DNA of 64,000 nucleotides, taken from positions 96,124,510 to 96,188,509 of the forward strand of contig CM042141.1 in the NCBI GenBank assembly GCA_023376005.1, read 5' to 3'. How positions within the stretch are numbered: the first letter of the stretch is position 1; the number at the start of each line of letters is the position of its first letter. Source of the DNA: Doryteuthis pealeii. Lineage: Eukaryota; Mollusca; Cephalopoda; Myopsida; Loliginidae. A program made the position numbers and the translations under genes. Shown here piece after piece: positions 55,729 to 64,000 of the stretch. The notes beneath the pieces are model-generated. The model was given only the letters and a program-made list of their open reading frames with translations, ran no database searches and was not told the DNA's origin.

Positions 55729-56952
55729 TAGAAATTTATGAATTTACTCATCAATATTTTTAAAGGTTTGAAATAACAAAAGTAAATAGAAAAATTCCTG
55801 TTCACCTGGTCAACTCTCCTTTTGTTCTTGTCTGGATGCAATCTCTGGATAATAAAGAAGTTGTCGATCATCATCAACCTAAAAAAAACAGAAAATACAG
55901 TATTAGGAATGATCTTTATCAATAGTATTAAGGTTGGTATTTATCTTTATTTCAATCATAAATTAAAAAAAATAAAAAATAAAACAAATATATATTAACA
56001 TTACTTCTATAACAGGTTGAAATTCAAGACTTTCAATTTATTATCACCAGTCTCTTTGATAAATTTAATTTCCTTGGTTATTTTTTGCTGAACAAAATAA
56101 GGATCATTTTCTTGGTATAAGCCATAAACAACTTCATGTCAGAATTAAATAACCATCAACATTGCATTCTGGGAAAAATGAATCTTCTAATTACTTAACT
56201 CATGTAAATCACTTAATGTGATGTTTCCTGTATGGAAAAGGACATTGGCAATGTTGGATTTCTATTTGGAATTTTGCCCTTTCTGTTTTTAATGCTGAAC
56301 TGGATTGTATAAAATTTTATTGATTTGAACAGGACACCAATCATTTGTGAGTTAACTGGAACTAAAACCTTTTCACAAGTTTATTTTCTGTATTATTGTT
56401 TAATATGTTACACCTGTCCAACAGTATTAGAGATTGATCTTTAATAGTTTTAAAGCTGCTATTTATCTTTTACTGACAGAGCTACCTGGCATTGCTAGGG
56501 ATTTAAAAAGTTTAAAATAAATCTTATCTATATACAGATTAATAAACAATATTTGTTATTATCACCTGTCTTATTTGATTAACTTCATTTCCTAAGTTAA
56601 GAATAAGGATTATTTTCTTGGTATAAGCCATAGATAACATACTGTCCGAAATAAATAACCATCAACATTGAATTTGGGGGAAATTTTATTATCACCTTGG
56701 TTGTTTTTTTGGCAGAACAGAATTAGAATTTCATCTGTTCAAATTTTTCCAATATTGATTTGTCTTACCCCCCCCCCCCAACCTTTTAAAAGTACAAACT
56801 TAGCAGAATAACATAAGTCAGCTTAAATTTCTTTACTTACTGTTCTCAGAAGCTTTCGAGGAATATCCTGTTGTCTCATCATTTGAAAATGTATGTCAGT
56901 GTTCATTTTAAGGCAAGAATGGACATACTCATAGCAGGACAGGGGAAGGTTA
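47276..56952 (-). CDS. PIK3C2: Class II phosphoinositide 3-kinase, Ras-binding domain to first C2 domain (8 exons, partial, frame breaks)
   Basis: Eight minus-strand exons (56841-56952, 55806-55878, 54600-54669, 52772-52903, 52145-52194, 50986-51127, 48598-48680, 47276-47397) follow vertebrate PIK3C2B, recalled from memory, over the end of the Ras-binding domain, the linker helices and the start of the first C2. Motifs include 'LPLSCYEYVHSCLK', 'LLRTVDDDRQLLYYP', 'QSVKAICSVLEQLET', 'LVNLYCRTF' and 'VECGLCYGG'. In protein order this precedes the exon at 473. The two parts do not overlap; the end of C2 and the helical-domain start are missing between them. Exons 2, 5, 7 and 8 need small indels to keep frame. 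Given clean exons in block 1, sequence error is likelier than pseudogene decay. Confidence 0.85.
48598..48680 (-). CDS. PIK3C2: PIK3C2 exon: approach to first C2, frame broken
   Basis: Begins in phase as DIQEVALFETTS, then needs a small indel to continue as 'TAHRIHVKWTN'. Both arms have errors here, at different places. 'T.HRI...W' is the start of the C2 in class II enzymes. Confidence 0.7.
48915..49070. repeat. Short tandem minisatellite (right arm)
   Basis: Units of about 33 bases: 'aaaatgaagtttatatacat' then 'ttgatacaaatac', four to five imperfect copies, creating a spurious repetitive ORF. Confidence 0.75.
49290..49520 (+). pseudogene. Mariner-type transposase N-terminal HTH fragment (right arm)
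   Basis: Across shifting frames one reads 'FELGHK/NTTETI', 'ICYAKxGEGAVDNSTVTREF', 'KKFCLVT'. Only the DNA-binding N-terminus remains; no DDD catalytic region is present. Confidence 0.7.
49648..50555. mobile_element. hAT-type MITE (right-arm copy)
   Basis: 908 bp, from CAGGGTTCCCACTCATTTAG to 'acacatgggaaccctg'. Both flanks share 'aatagt'. The internal 'ggaaaa/ttttccagg' motif repeats are typical of this MITE type. Noncoding. Confidence 0.8.
50986..51127 (-). CDS. PIK3C2: PIK3C2 exon: linker helices, LVNLYCRTF motif
   Basis: 142 nt reading 'SGCQVTLIENLQDALEVLII' then AVKNLVNLYCRTFQTDFLLS and ending EPEIK plus one base. 'L..LV.LYC.TF..DF' is the family motif just before the first C2. Acceptor tgtccag, donor gtaaat. 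Confidence 0.85.
51210..51695. mobile_element. TA-flanked Tc1/mariner-type MITE, TIR ...GTCCGAAAGTCTTGTCACCC
   Basis: 486 bp. One end reads CAGTATAGGCTGGTCCTAAA then GTCTTGTCACCC; the other, reverse-complemented, reads CAGGGTGGTCCGAAAGTCTT then GTCACCC. TA flanks both ends (51208-51209, 51696-51697). It encloses an older repeat with 'ttaggcctcatcagcagagct'. Confidence 0.8.
51968..52090 (+). mobile_element. SINE family A copy (right arm)
   Basis: 'gcatggtgtaatgtttagcc', 'gagttcaattcttgttggg' and 'cttgtgccacaactaaacta'. A G-run (51959-51967) precedes it. Confidence 0.75.
52145..52194 (-). CDS. PIK3C2: PIK3C2 short exon: variable linker
   Basis: 50 nt reading NNKFNSKDSDELSDAE plus two bases, flanked by ctacag and gtaaat. 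The next exon needs phase 0, so one base is off or the donor differs. Acidic and low in complexity, as in the variable linker of this family. Confidence 0.65.
52772..52903 (-). CDS. PIK3C2: PIK3C2 exon: linker helices, QSVKAIC motif
   Basis: 44 codons, phase 0 at both ends: GDLIQPKSLKQSVKAICSVL, then EQLETMELVSAVERIENIVK. 'Q.VKAIC..L...ET' is highly conserved in class II PI3Ks. No frame break in this arm. Confidence 0.9.
53218..53660 (-). pseudogene. Non-LTR retrotransposon ORF tail (right-arm copy)
   Basis: Minus-strand fragments in more than one frame: 'LPITQTIWVKTNKTCWRSKN', 'LISYIILW', 'TNKLCMDTGYCAEDLSGAM'. Upstream, 'acgtttgaagaaaaagctgg' extends the match beyond the 23735 copy. Frameshifted and inactive. 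Confidence 0.75.
54218..54335 (+). mobile_element. SINE family A copy (right arm)
   Basis: 'tgtggtgtaatggttagcga', 'agtgagtttgattctcactg' and a body ending 'gataagcttagtaaataact', the sub-type seen at 10812-10940. Confidence 0.8.
54462..54590 (+). mobile_element. SINE family A copy (right arm)
   Basis: 'gtgtaatggctagcaagtag', 'gtgagtttgatcctctgttg' and 'ccttgtgtcacatcctacc'; adjoins the PIK3C2 exon donor at 54599. Confidence 0.75.
54600..54669 (-). CDS. PIK3C2: PIK3C2 exon: linker helix
   Basis: 70 nt reading DNLDILMDTFYKEIEKLSDH then ALQ. The palindrome's homology ends inside this exon at about 54655. The left-arm copy (31238-31295) has several indels. Confidence 0.85.
55066..55500 (+). 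mobile_element. Dispersed repeat D, longest copy
   Basis: Includes a possible B box 'ggttgcaggttcaatcctc', 'tggttaacagattgagagc', 'aaagggtttggttcaaaattcc', and a tail 'gtgtatataacaataaagatgagg'. The ends 'gttgtcttcatctttattgttatgtacac' and 'gtgtatataacaataaagatgag' are inverted repeats of each other, so the unit may be a TIR element. Confidence 0.6.
55693..55725. repeat. (ATG)n / (GAT)n trinucleotide repeat
   Basis: Eleven imperfect GAT units between two PIK3C2 exons (intronic). Confidence 0.9.
55806..55878 (-). CDS. PIK3C2: PIK3C2 exon: RBD-linker, one-base frame break
   Basis: In the phase set by the upstream exon it reads VDDDRQLLYYPEIASRQEQK and then meets TGA three bases later. The next exon needs a 2-base carry, so one base is missing, most likely in the T run of 'agttgacc' (minus strand). 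Acceptor ttttttag, donor gtgaac. Confidence 0.75.
56841..56952 (-). CDS. PIK3C2: PIK3C2 exon: Ras-binding domain C-terminal part
   Basis: 112 nt, one carried base plus 37 codons. Reads NLPLSCYEYVHSCLKMNTDI then ends DIPRKLLRT. Acceptor cgactag, donor gtaagt. 'L..YEYI..C.....DI...LM' is the class II RBD end. Open and single-copy. Confidence 0.85.
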
Positions 56953-57290
56953 CTAGTCGTTGGAAAAAAGAAAAAAAATTAATTAGATAAAATAAAGAAT
57001 TTAACATAGACCATGTTACATAAAAACAGAATGTTAGAGAAATTGCATATTCAGTATTTCCAAAGAGTTCTATATATATTTTATATATATATATATATAA
57101 TATTGAATGATTGAATTTTTGATTTTATTTTGCTTTGCTAGAGAAGGGTAAGGTTACCCCAAAATATCACAAAATAAACATTTACTTTTTGTCATGTTTC
57201 ATATCTACACCCTTCAATAGTAAGTAACATTTTTTTCAATGCTTTTTTAAATTTACATTAATTAAATATATAGCCATATTTGATTGTCAT

Positions 57291-57408
57291 CAAACCTCCA
57301 GGTGAGGTGTACAAGATAGATGGACACTGCTGGAGAAGCAAGGGTGAACTCATAAATAATGCTCTCCTGTGGACACCTACACATGAACACACCAGTGTAG
57401 GTGACCAA

Positions 57409-57441
<33 letters not shown>

Positions 57442-57560
57442 ACATTAATCAGCTTTGAATGGATTCTAGATACCATGTGGAGGGACATACCAGGAGTAAT
57501 AATGACAAGAGGGTGAGGAGAGTTATGGGAATCTGTGCTAACAGTGGAACCTTCTGATGA
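57291..57560 (+). pseudogene. Non-LTR retrotransposon tail, short copy with internal A run
   Basis: 'GHCWRSKGELINNALLWTPT' is readable, then a 31-A run (57410-57440) interrupts it. The last part ends 'gatgatgatgatatat', the element's simple-repeat tail. Confidence 0.7.
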
Positions 57561-57699
57561 TGATGATATATATGTGAGTGTGTGTGTGTCACTACATAAA
57601 GACCAGAAAAAAACTTAGCAATCTCTAATTAATTAATCTTAAAATATTCATAATTTAACAGTTCAAATTTTAAAAATTTAGCTTAAGAATTTTTGTCTG

Positions 57700-58245
57700 C
57701 ATCTATGACAAAATTCTTTTCTATTATTATTTCACATATATTGAACATTATTTGTATAAAAAAGATAGTTTGGAGTTTGCCCAGAACTGAAGCTACAACA
57801 TCAATTAAAATTTTGCAAATTGGAAATCATTAATAATTTAAAACTGGTTAACTTTCAGACATTTTTTATTGTATTTTTGGATTTCTTGGGCAAAAATACT
57901 TCTATATACCAATTTGTAGGAGTAGGGAAGCTCTAGAACTCATTTTACAGACAAACATAAATTACTAAAAAGTTGCCATTTTTTGCGACCAACTACCCAA
58001 ATTTGGAAAGTTAAAAATTGATATAATTCCGCCAATTTTTGGAATTGGAAGCTCAAATTTTTGGGATTGTCTAACTTTACAATAGTCCACACATAGGACA
58101 AAATTCAGAAAAATTGAAGTGAGGAAATTTTAAGAAACTTAACAAAATTTTTAGCTCGTTCTGAGCAAACTCTAACTATCTTTTTGTACAAATAATGTTC
58201 AATAGAGTATGAAAATAATAGAAAAATCTTTGTCATAGATTATTC
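57700..58245. mobile_element. Unclassified element with long (about 90 bp) terminal inverted repeats
   Basis: 57701-57795 ('catctatgacaaaattcttt', 'gaacattatttgtataaaaa', 'agtttgcccagaactgaagc') is the reverse complement, with scattered changes, of 58150-58245. The inner part contains 'acccaaatttggaaag' and 'gccaatttttggaattggaag'. No ORF. Confidence 0.65.
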
Positions 58246-58289
58246 AGTGCCACATCGGTATATTGATCTTGCTATGAAAAAAATCAAAA

Positions 58290-58560
58290 TCATCAATAAC
58301 TTAAAATTGCGTTGACGTGATCTTTTTTGATGCATTCTTGATTCCTGGTGCCAAATTCTTATAAATGACATTTAGGAGTGGGGAACACTAAACTCATTTA
58401 CAGACAAAAATAGGATGACAAAATTCACCAATTTGTCGTGAGCCTCAAATTTGGAGAGATAAAAATTGAAAATACACTTGCCAATTTTTGATGGAAGCTC
58501 AAAGATTGGTCTAACTTAACATAGTCACACCTGCTACAAGAATTTCAGAAAATTGAAGTG
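58290..58560. repeat. Second, partial copy of the element at 57700
   Basis: 'attcttgattcctggtgcca', 'ctcatttacagacaaaaata', 'cctcaaatttggagagataa' and 'gaatttcagaaaattgaagtg' run parallel to 57880-58125, giving a direct repeat next to the first copy. Confidence 0.6.
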
Positions 58561-58631
58561 GGTGGCGTGACATGCCTGGATGATTTCACATATGGAATTA
58601 TCCTATGTAATATAGAAATAGAAAAAAAAAC

Positions 58632-58682
58632 AATATTTGGAGGATGTATTCTTTCATAGATTAAAACTCCTCCAAATATTGA
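58632..58682. repeat. Small hairpin
   Basis: A 13-bp stem (aatatttggagga / tcctccaaatatt) around a loop of about 22 bases. Noncoding; probably a transposon end. Confidence 0.6.
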
Positions 58683-58689
58683 AACACCA

Positions 58690-59960
58690 ATTTCTGCCTT
58701 ACATTTGAGTGTTTCAGTTTTTATATTATATTAGATATATTAACCATCATCAGTGGAATATAAGGAGTGGTGTGATGAAGCTCCTTCAAAAATATATTAT
58801 TGAGTGAAATGAAATTAATTGAACAAATTATTGGTTACATTTGAATGTGTTTCATGACATAAAGCACCTCACCAATCCTTACTATTGAATAGTTGAGTTC
58901 AATCTTTGCTGTTCTGCCCCAGTACTTGTGACTTTGTGTTCATATGGCCAAACAGTTGGGGTAATAATTAACTGTCTTATCTTTGTGGTTTTAGATATAA
59001 AATTTCATATATTTGAAATTATCGAGAGATAATTGTAATCTAATGTTTTAGAAGTTCTAGACTGGTTTAAAAATTTATCAATAAGAATGAACATTATAAG
59101 TAAATATACTCGCAATCTATAATTAGTGAAGAGTTCGCTTCCGTTTTTGTCTGTACAAAAACTACTCACTACTACGTCACACTACCTAAAATCGTCATAA
59201 AGAAAATAATACACTCAAAATTTTTTTTTATTTTGCTATAAATAATAATAATCAGTAAGCAGAGAGAAAACAAATGAAAAGAAAATAACTAAAATACAAA
59301 ATAAGCCATTTAAATTTGAAAGTTGTTATGTAAATAGGAAAATATTTACTTTGAGCAGGTATCTGACCTGTCAAAAACCGTCAACATAATCACTTGGTGT
59401 TACTTCATTCATTCCTTTCATGGAAGTACAGGCTCTTGGAAATCAACATGTTCAACTATGGCATTTATGAAAGAAAAAAAAAAGAAAAAATGCATAGATG
59501 ATAGATGGTATCAATGTGAAGACGGAAACTAAATAGATTTAGATTAACAATGAATTAGAAAATGAACATATATTGGATTGGTGATGTTTAATGCATATCA
59601 CCCATGTGGGTTAGTTTAATGCCAGTTGTTTTTCCACTCCAAATTTGATTTGTTATTTCATGGTTCATGAATTAAAATGGTAGAGATATTTTTTTTGTTT
59701 GGTCTTTTCATTAATTTCATATGTATTACATTGGTAGAATAATTATGTGTTGGTTATTTTATTGTTTTATGGCAATCAACCCTATGGGTCACTTAATGCA
59801 AATCCATTCCTTTTGTATATGATGATGTAGTGATAGTTTTTGATAAATATTCTTATTTTTTTGGGTTTATAAATATGGAGAAATATCTTCACTTGCCAGA
59901 TTTATCATTGATTCAGGTGTATCAAACTCTAGAAAAAATAATTTTCATTAACTTGCTAAG
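58690..59960. other. Noncoding stretch upstream of the RBD exons; no feature recognised
   Basis: Holds repeat-module scraps near 59590-59640 and 59760-59810 ('gtgggttagtttaatgcc') and the phrase 'atatactcgcaatctata' (59105) shared with 30285. I searched the minus strand for earlier PIK3C2 exons and found none. Confidence 0.4.
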
Positions 59961-59967
59961 AATTTGA

Positions 59968-60100
59968 CCATAGATGGGACCCTACAGTACTAACAATCCG
60001 GGCAGAGTGACCTGGAGTAATGACATTGAAGGGTATCCACACTCCCCAGGCTTAAAATTGATTCTCTTCACTATATGCAGTTTAGCATCTAATCTCTTCT
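59968..60100 (+). repeat. Dispersed repeat E, truncated by gap
   Basis: 'tagatgggaccctacagtac' and 'atgacattgaagggtatcca' match the repeat E core. Runs into the N gap. Confidence 0.65.
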
Positions 60101-60102
60101 TT

Positions 60103-60202
60103 NNNNNNNNNNNNNNNNNNNNNNNNNNNNNNNNNNNNNNNNNNNNNNNNNNNNNNNNNNNNNNNNNNNNNNNNNNNNNNNNNNNNNNNNNNNNNNNNNN
60201 NN
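60103..60202. other. 100-base N gap
   Basis: Exactly 100 n, the usual convention for a gap of unknown size. It joins blocks 2 and 3. Confidence 0.99.
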
Positions 60203-61302
60203 TTCATTTGGATATTTTTATGCAGTTTTAATTAATTACTTCTTAATTCATTGTCTTCATAATAATAATATATCCAGGCCTCATTTGATGAATTCAAATT
60301 CAAATTAAATGAAGTTTCTTGGATCTATAAAATATTCTGGGCATAAACGTTTTAATTCTCAAAATAATTTCTTAAATCGTCTTCTTAAATTTGAAGGTAG
60401 AGAAGTAATTAATTAATCAATAATGTTTTAAAACATTACAATATTTTAACAGTTCTATTATGAACACAAATAAATATAAGTATAATGGCACTCTTCTAAT
60501 CAAAATAATTTTAGTACCTTTTGATGAACATTTTGTGTAGACATAGACCGGGAATTATAGTAAACACTCCTTTTATGATCTCAACATAATCTATAATTAG
60601 TATAACTATGGGGAGGGGGGGGGGTTTAAAGAAATATTAATTAAAACCATAATTAGTTCTATTTTACCAATCATTATTACTTGTATTCGAAATCTAAAAG
60701 TTTGAATTCCTTTTCAAAGAAAACATAATAAGGGTTAAAGGCAGAATATTAATTTGAATTTTAGTTCAAGATAATCAAATTAATAATGCAATAAACACTG
60801 ATTTTCTATAGAATTTTATATATATATATATAATATATATATATATATAAATATCTTGACAAAACTATATCTTGAATCAAATTTTACAATCTACAATTCA
60901 AATAACTTTTTTGTTTTTAGTACTAATCCATAACCTAAAGTTGTATAATGGTAGAAACATGATTGACAATATTCTAAACCCAAAAATGGGTTAAGTTTTT
61001 AAATTGCTATTTAAAGCTGTGAGTTTTATTTATGATGGAACAAGTAAATAAGGAACATTCAGCTGTGATATTTTTCTATTAATGACAATGCAAAAATACA
61101 AACAAAAAAATATCACCAAATTCAAAAACAATACAAATTGCATGAATGAATACTTTATTAAAATTGTAGGGTTTTTTTTCAAATAATTTTTAGTAGTCAT
61201 CTTAGTAAAAGATTAATTATACAAGTCAGAACAAAAAAAAAAGCCAATTTTTTTAAAAGATAAAAATGGTTAAATACATGGAAGAAGAAAAAAAACAATC
61301 AC

Positions 61303-61472
61303 CTTTTAAAACTTCCAAACATCTGTGCATCTCCCAAGAATTTTCCAAAATCTATATGAAGAGATGTCCTGACTGTTTCAACATGATATTGTCATTGTGT
61401 CTGTCCACAAATACCAAGTACATAGGTTGCCACACAATAACCAGCACATGAAGACATGAAGTTCTCCACAGC
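61303..61472 (-). pseudogene. PIK3C2: PIK3C2 exon 8 copy with two compensating indels
   Basis: 170 nt as in the parent, but one extra C in 'gtctgtccacaaata' falls in the catalytic-loop codons and one A is lost in 'atatgaagagatg'. The frame is wrong between them, which would destroy DRHNDNIM. Confidence 0.9.
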
Positions 61473-62167
61473 CTAAAAAGATCAAAAGAAAAATGGCCGA
61501 ATCTGAAATATTGTCATAAATAAGAGGAAAAACAAAAACTCTGACACATCATATCAGATTAAAAGATCTAAAATGATTTACGGTTGACAATAGAAAATAT
61601 TTAGTTCTTTCAATGAAAAATATAAATCGTCACAAAAAAAGCTAGTTAAGAGTTATCTCCCTTTGACAATATGGAAAAACTAATGAACTACTGTTGGGAC
61701 ATTTTTTCCATCCTCAAAACTTTGTTATATTTTTTTTTTAATTGAGAGTTGTTTTATTGTAGGTCTCTTAAAATCACTGATTTAAACAATCCTTTTTTTT
61801 TTTTAAAGATATTTAAAAGTTAGATTGAAAGAGTTAACCTGTTTTAAAAGAAAGATTGCTGATAATGTTTAGGATAAATATTTTTATTGATCTTATGGTT
61901 AACTAAAATTTTAAATGTCATGATTAAAGATAAATAATTTTCAAATCCTTTTTAAAATCTAATGAATACCAGATAAGTCAAATGGACAAAATGTCATTTT
62001 AAAAACAAAACAAAACAAAAAATACAAGGGAGATAATTCTTCTTTTTTTAATTTTTTTTTTTTGTTAATTGGACTAACTTTTTATTATCGTTGTCAAGTT
62101 GCTCTTTGTGGAGACAAGTGATTTTACAAGCATAATCTGGATATTACTTAATTTTAAAACTTCTTAC

Positions 62168-62307
62168 CTTTTCATATTCCATTTGGGTTGGATTATTTTT
62201 TTCTGTAAGCCATTCTTGCAGAGGGCGTTCTTTAAATGATCCTGTTAAACCATAAGAAACTTGAATCTTTCGCAATGTTTCAGACTCTGTAACAATTTCA
62301 ACCATTC
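62168..62307 (-). pseudogene. PIK3C2: PIK3C2 exon 7 copy with +3 net insertion
   Basis: 140 nt instead of 137. Two extra T in 'attatttttttctg' and one extra A in 'ctgtaagcc' change the residues around QEWLQKNN but restore the frame. The rest of the exon appears unchanged. Confidence 0.9.
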
Positions 62308-63152
62308 CTGCAAATATAAGAGAAAATATATAATATATTTTTTAAATTTGATTCAAATAATTATATTTTTGCTACCTTATAATATAAACAAACTACATTG
62401 AATAAAAAATAAAAAATTTTTTCATCTTTATTTATTTGTATAAACAGTGGCCAAAACATTTAATTTAGATAAAATCAAATTAAATTTTGAAAAAAAAAAA
62501 AAAAAAAAAATTACAATAGTAATTTTAAAAAAAATAATTAAATTGATAATATTGTTTTTTAGATTTGCACATTGTTACTTTTTTTTATACAGGCGATAAA
62601 GAAATCATTTTTAAAAATTAGAAACATTTTTCTGTGAAATAAAATCTATTTCTTTACTAAAAAAAAAAAAAAAAAAAAAAAAAATTCAACTTTTTAATCC
62701 ATTTGGACAATTTATGCCTAAGATACTTTATAAAAATGAAAAATTATGGTACATTAAAATGTTAGATTTCTAAAAAGAATGTTATTTAATAAGAAGAGTT
62801 TTCAAAACTAAAATCCTTTATAATTTGTATTGGATTGACATTTACTATATTTGTTTAGAGTGTTTTATAATCAGGTTTACTGGAACAGAATTTGAATTAT
62901 AGTTGAAACAGGTTGAATGTATTATAACATTAAAATTAATGTTAGTATTTTTAATGAAACACTTTTTTTATCTACCAGATACTCAATAAAAAGAAGAGAA
63001 TGTAATATGATGCCAAAATATATTTCCTTAAATGAACTAAGCAGTCAATTAAGACTAACACTTTATCACCTTGTATAAATCATTTAATTAAATACAAGAA
63101 CATATTTTAGTAGCATTTTTATAGCAAATTAATATTTAGTAGTTGATTATAC

Positions 63153-63281
63153 CTTTCTTTGGTCCAGTGCTAAGACAAGCAAAAGTAATAATCTTAAGAT
63201 CAAGGTTTTGTTGTTGCCAAAGTTATCCATGATTCGGATCATCTGGAGGGTGAGCATATCCTGTCGAAGATCATCTCCAAC
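63153..63281 (-). pseudogene. PIK3C2: PIK3C2 exon 6 copy with 1-base deletion
   Basis: 129 nt instead of 130: 'ccaaagttatccatgattcg' lacks one T of the parent's 'aaagtttatcc'. This shifts the frame just after the GDDLRQD motif. Splice sites are intact. Confidence 0.9.
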
Positions 63282-64000
63282 CTTAAAGTAAAAAACAAAT
63301 TAACTGAATTTTAAAAATATTTTGGAGCCATTTCTTTTTTCACATAAAATCAAAACTTAGTAATTATAATGCTTCAAAGCAGCTCATGTTATTAATGCAT
63401 TTAAAATCCTACAATGTGTCTTATAGATCACTAAGAAATAAAGGTTTTTTTCATACTGGTGTTATATTTACATTTATATTTACATACTATATCTCTTTAG
63501 GAAAATATGTTCCATTTGAAATATACGCTCAATTACCAATCATGTTACACTTTTTTAAAAATGAGAACGCTAAAAAAGAACATCTTTTTCTCTAATACTT
63601 TCTCATCTCTCATTTCATTTTGAAAAATTCCCATCACTGTTTAGACGATACTTTTTTTTTTTTTTACATCCTAATGTTCTGATGAAGGTTTAAAAACACC
63701 AAAACGCTTTGACTTCACCATCGATAATAAATTTATCTTTTTGAAATATTTTGTTTTTCTATTTTCTACATACTTTTTAATAAATAATCACTTATTGTTA
63801 TTGATTTCTAATATTATTGTTTTTAATCTCAAACATATTAAAAGCAATTATATATATGATTTTATATAGAACTCAATTAAAAGAAATTAAAATAAGTGCA
63901 ATCATTTTTATGTGTTCTCATTTAGTTTTGTTAGTCTTTCTAATTTAATATAATATTTTATTACATTAAAATGTAAATACTTGCACCTGGTGGAGGGTGC

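Larger units (their letters stand above)
60203..64000 (-). repeat. Inverted copy of 4859-8676 (PIK3C2 introns and exons 6-8)
   Basis: Position n here pairs with about 68870-n. The first base after the gap pairs with about 8676 and the last with 4859. Introns and exons are both copied, so this is not a processed pseudogene. Many differences are one-base indels, often in homopolymers. Confidence 0.95.

Noticed and set aside
55806..55878. Frame LMMIDNFFIIQRLHPDKNKR for this exon
   Set aside because: It is open but does not join in phase with the upstream exon, whereas VDDDRQLLYYP does and matches the class II RBD-linker.

Overview
The window is AT-rich, intron-rich animal nuclear DNA. Long introns, tRNA-derived SINEs, a recurring non-LTR retrotransposon tail and many TA-flanked MITEs suggest a lophotrochozoan, probably a mollusc; a cephalopod is plausible but cannot be proved here. 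Only one host protein-coding gene is recognisable: a class II phosphoinositide 3-kinase (PIK3C2 family). Its pieces lie in three sequence blocks separated by one ambiguous base (31237) and a 100-base gap (60103-60202).

Block 1 (1-31236) carries the 3' part of the gene on the + strand. There are 18 clean exons (473-19230) encoding the end of the PIK helical domain, the lipid-kinase domain with its DRHNDN and DFG motifs, the PX domain and the terminal C2 domain, with a stop at 19228-19230. All splice sites are GT-AG and every phase joins. The 3' UTR follows, then about 10 kb of repeats.

Block 2 (31238-60102) is dominated by a giant inverted repeat. The left arm (31238 to about 42835) and right arm (about 42918 to 54655) meet around a loop of about 85 bases. 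On the minus strand of the right arm and its single-copy flank (56952 down to 47276) lie eight exons of the Ras-binding domain, the linker and the start of the first C2 domain. In protein order these come BEFORE the block 1 exons. The left arm repeats six of them on the + strand. Several block 2 exons carry one-base indels that break the frame.

Block 3 (60203-64000) is an inverted copy of 4859-8676. It repeats kinase exons 6-8 on the minus strand, again with small indels, mostly in homopolymers.

The simplest reading is one PIK3C2 gene whose 5'-middle part (block 2, reverse-complemented) belongs upstream of block 1. Blocks 2 and 3 would then be poorly polished, fold-back or duplicate contigs placed wrongly in the scaffold. 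A real recent inverted duplication cannot be excluded from sequence alone. The rest is transposon debris: SINEs, a Helitron-like element, Tc1/mariner and hAT MITEs, a decayed mariner transposase and retrotransposon tails. I saw no CRISPR array, operon or prokaryotic feature.
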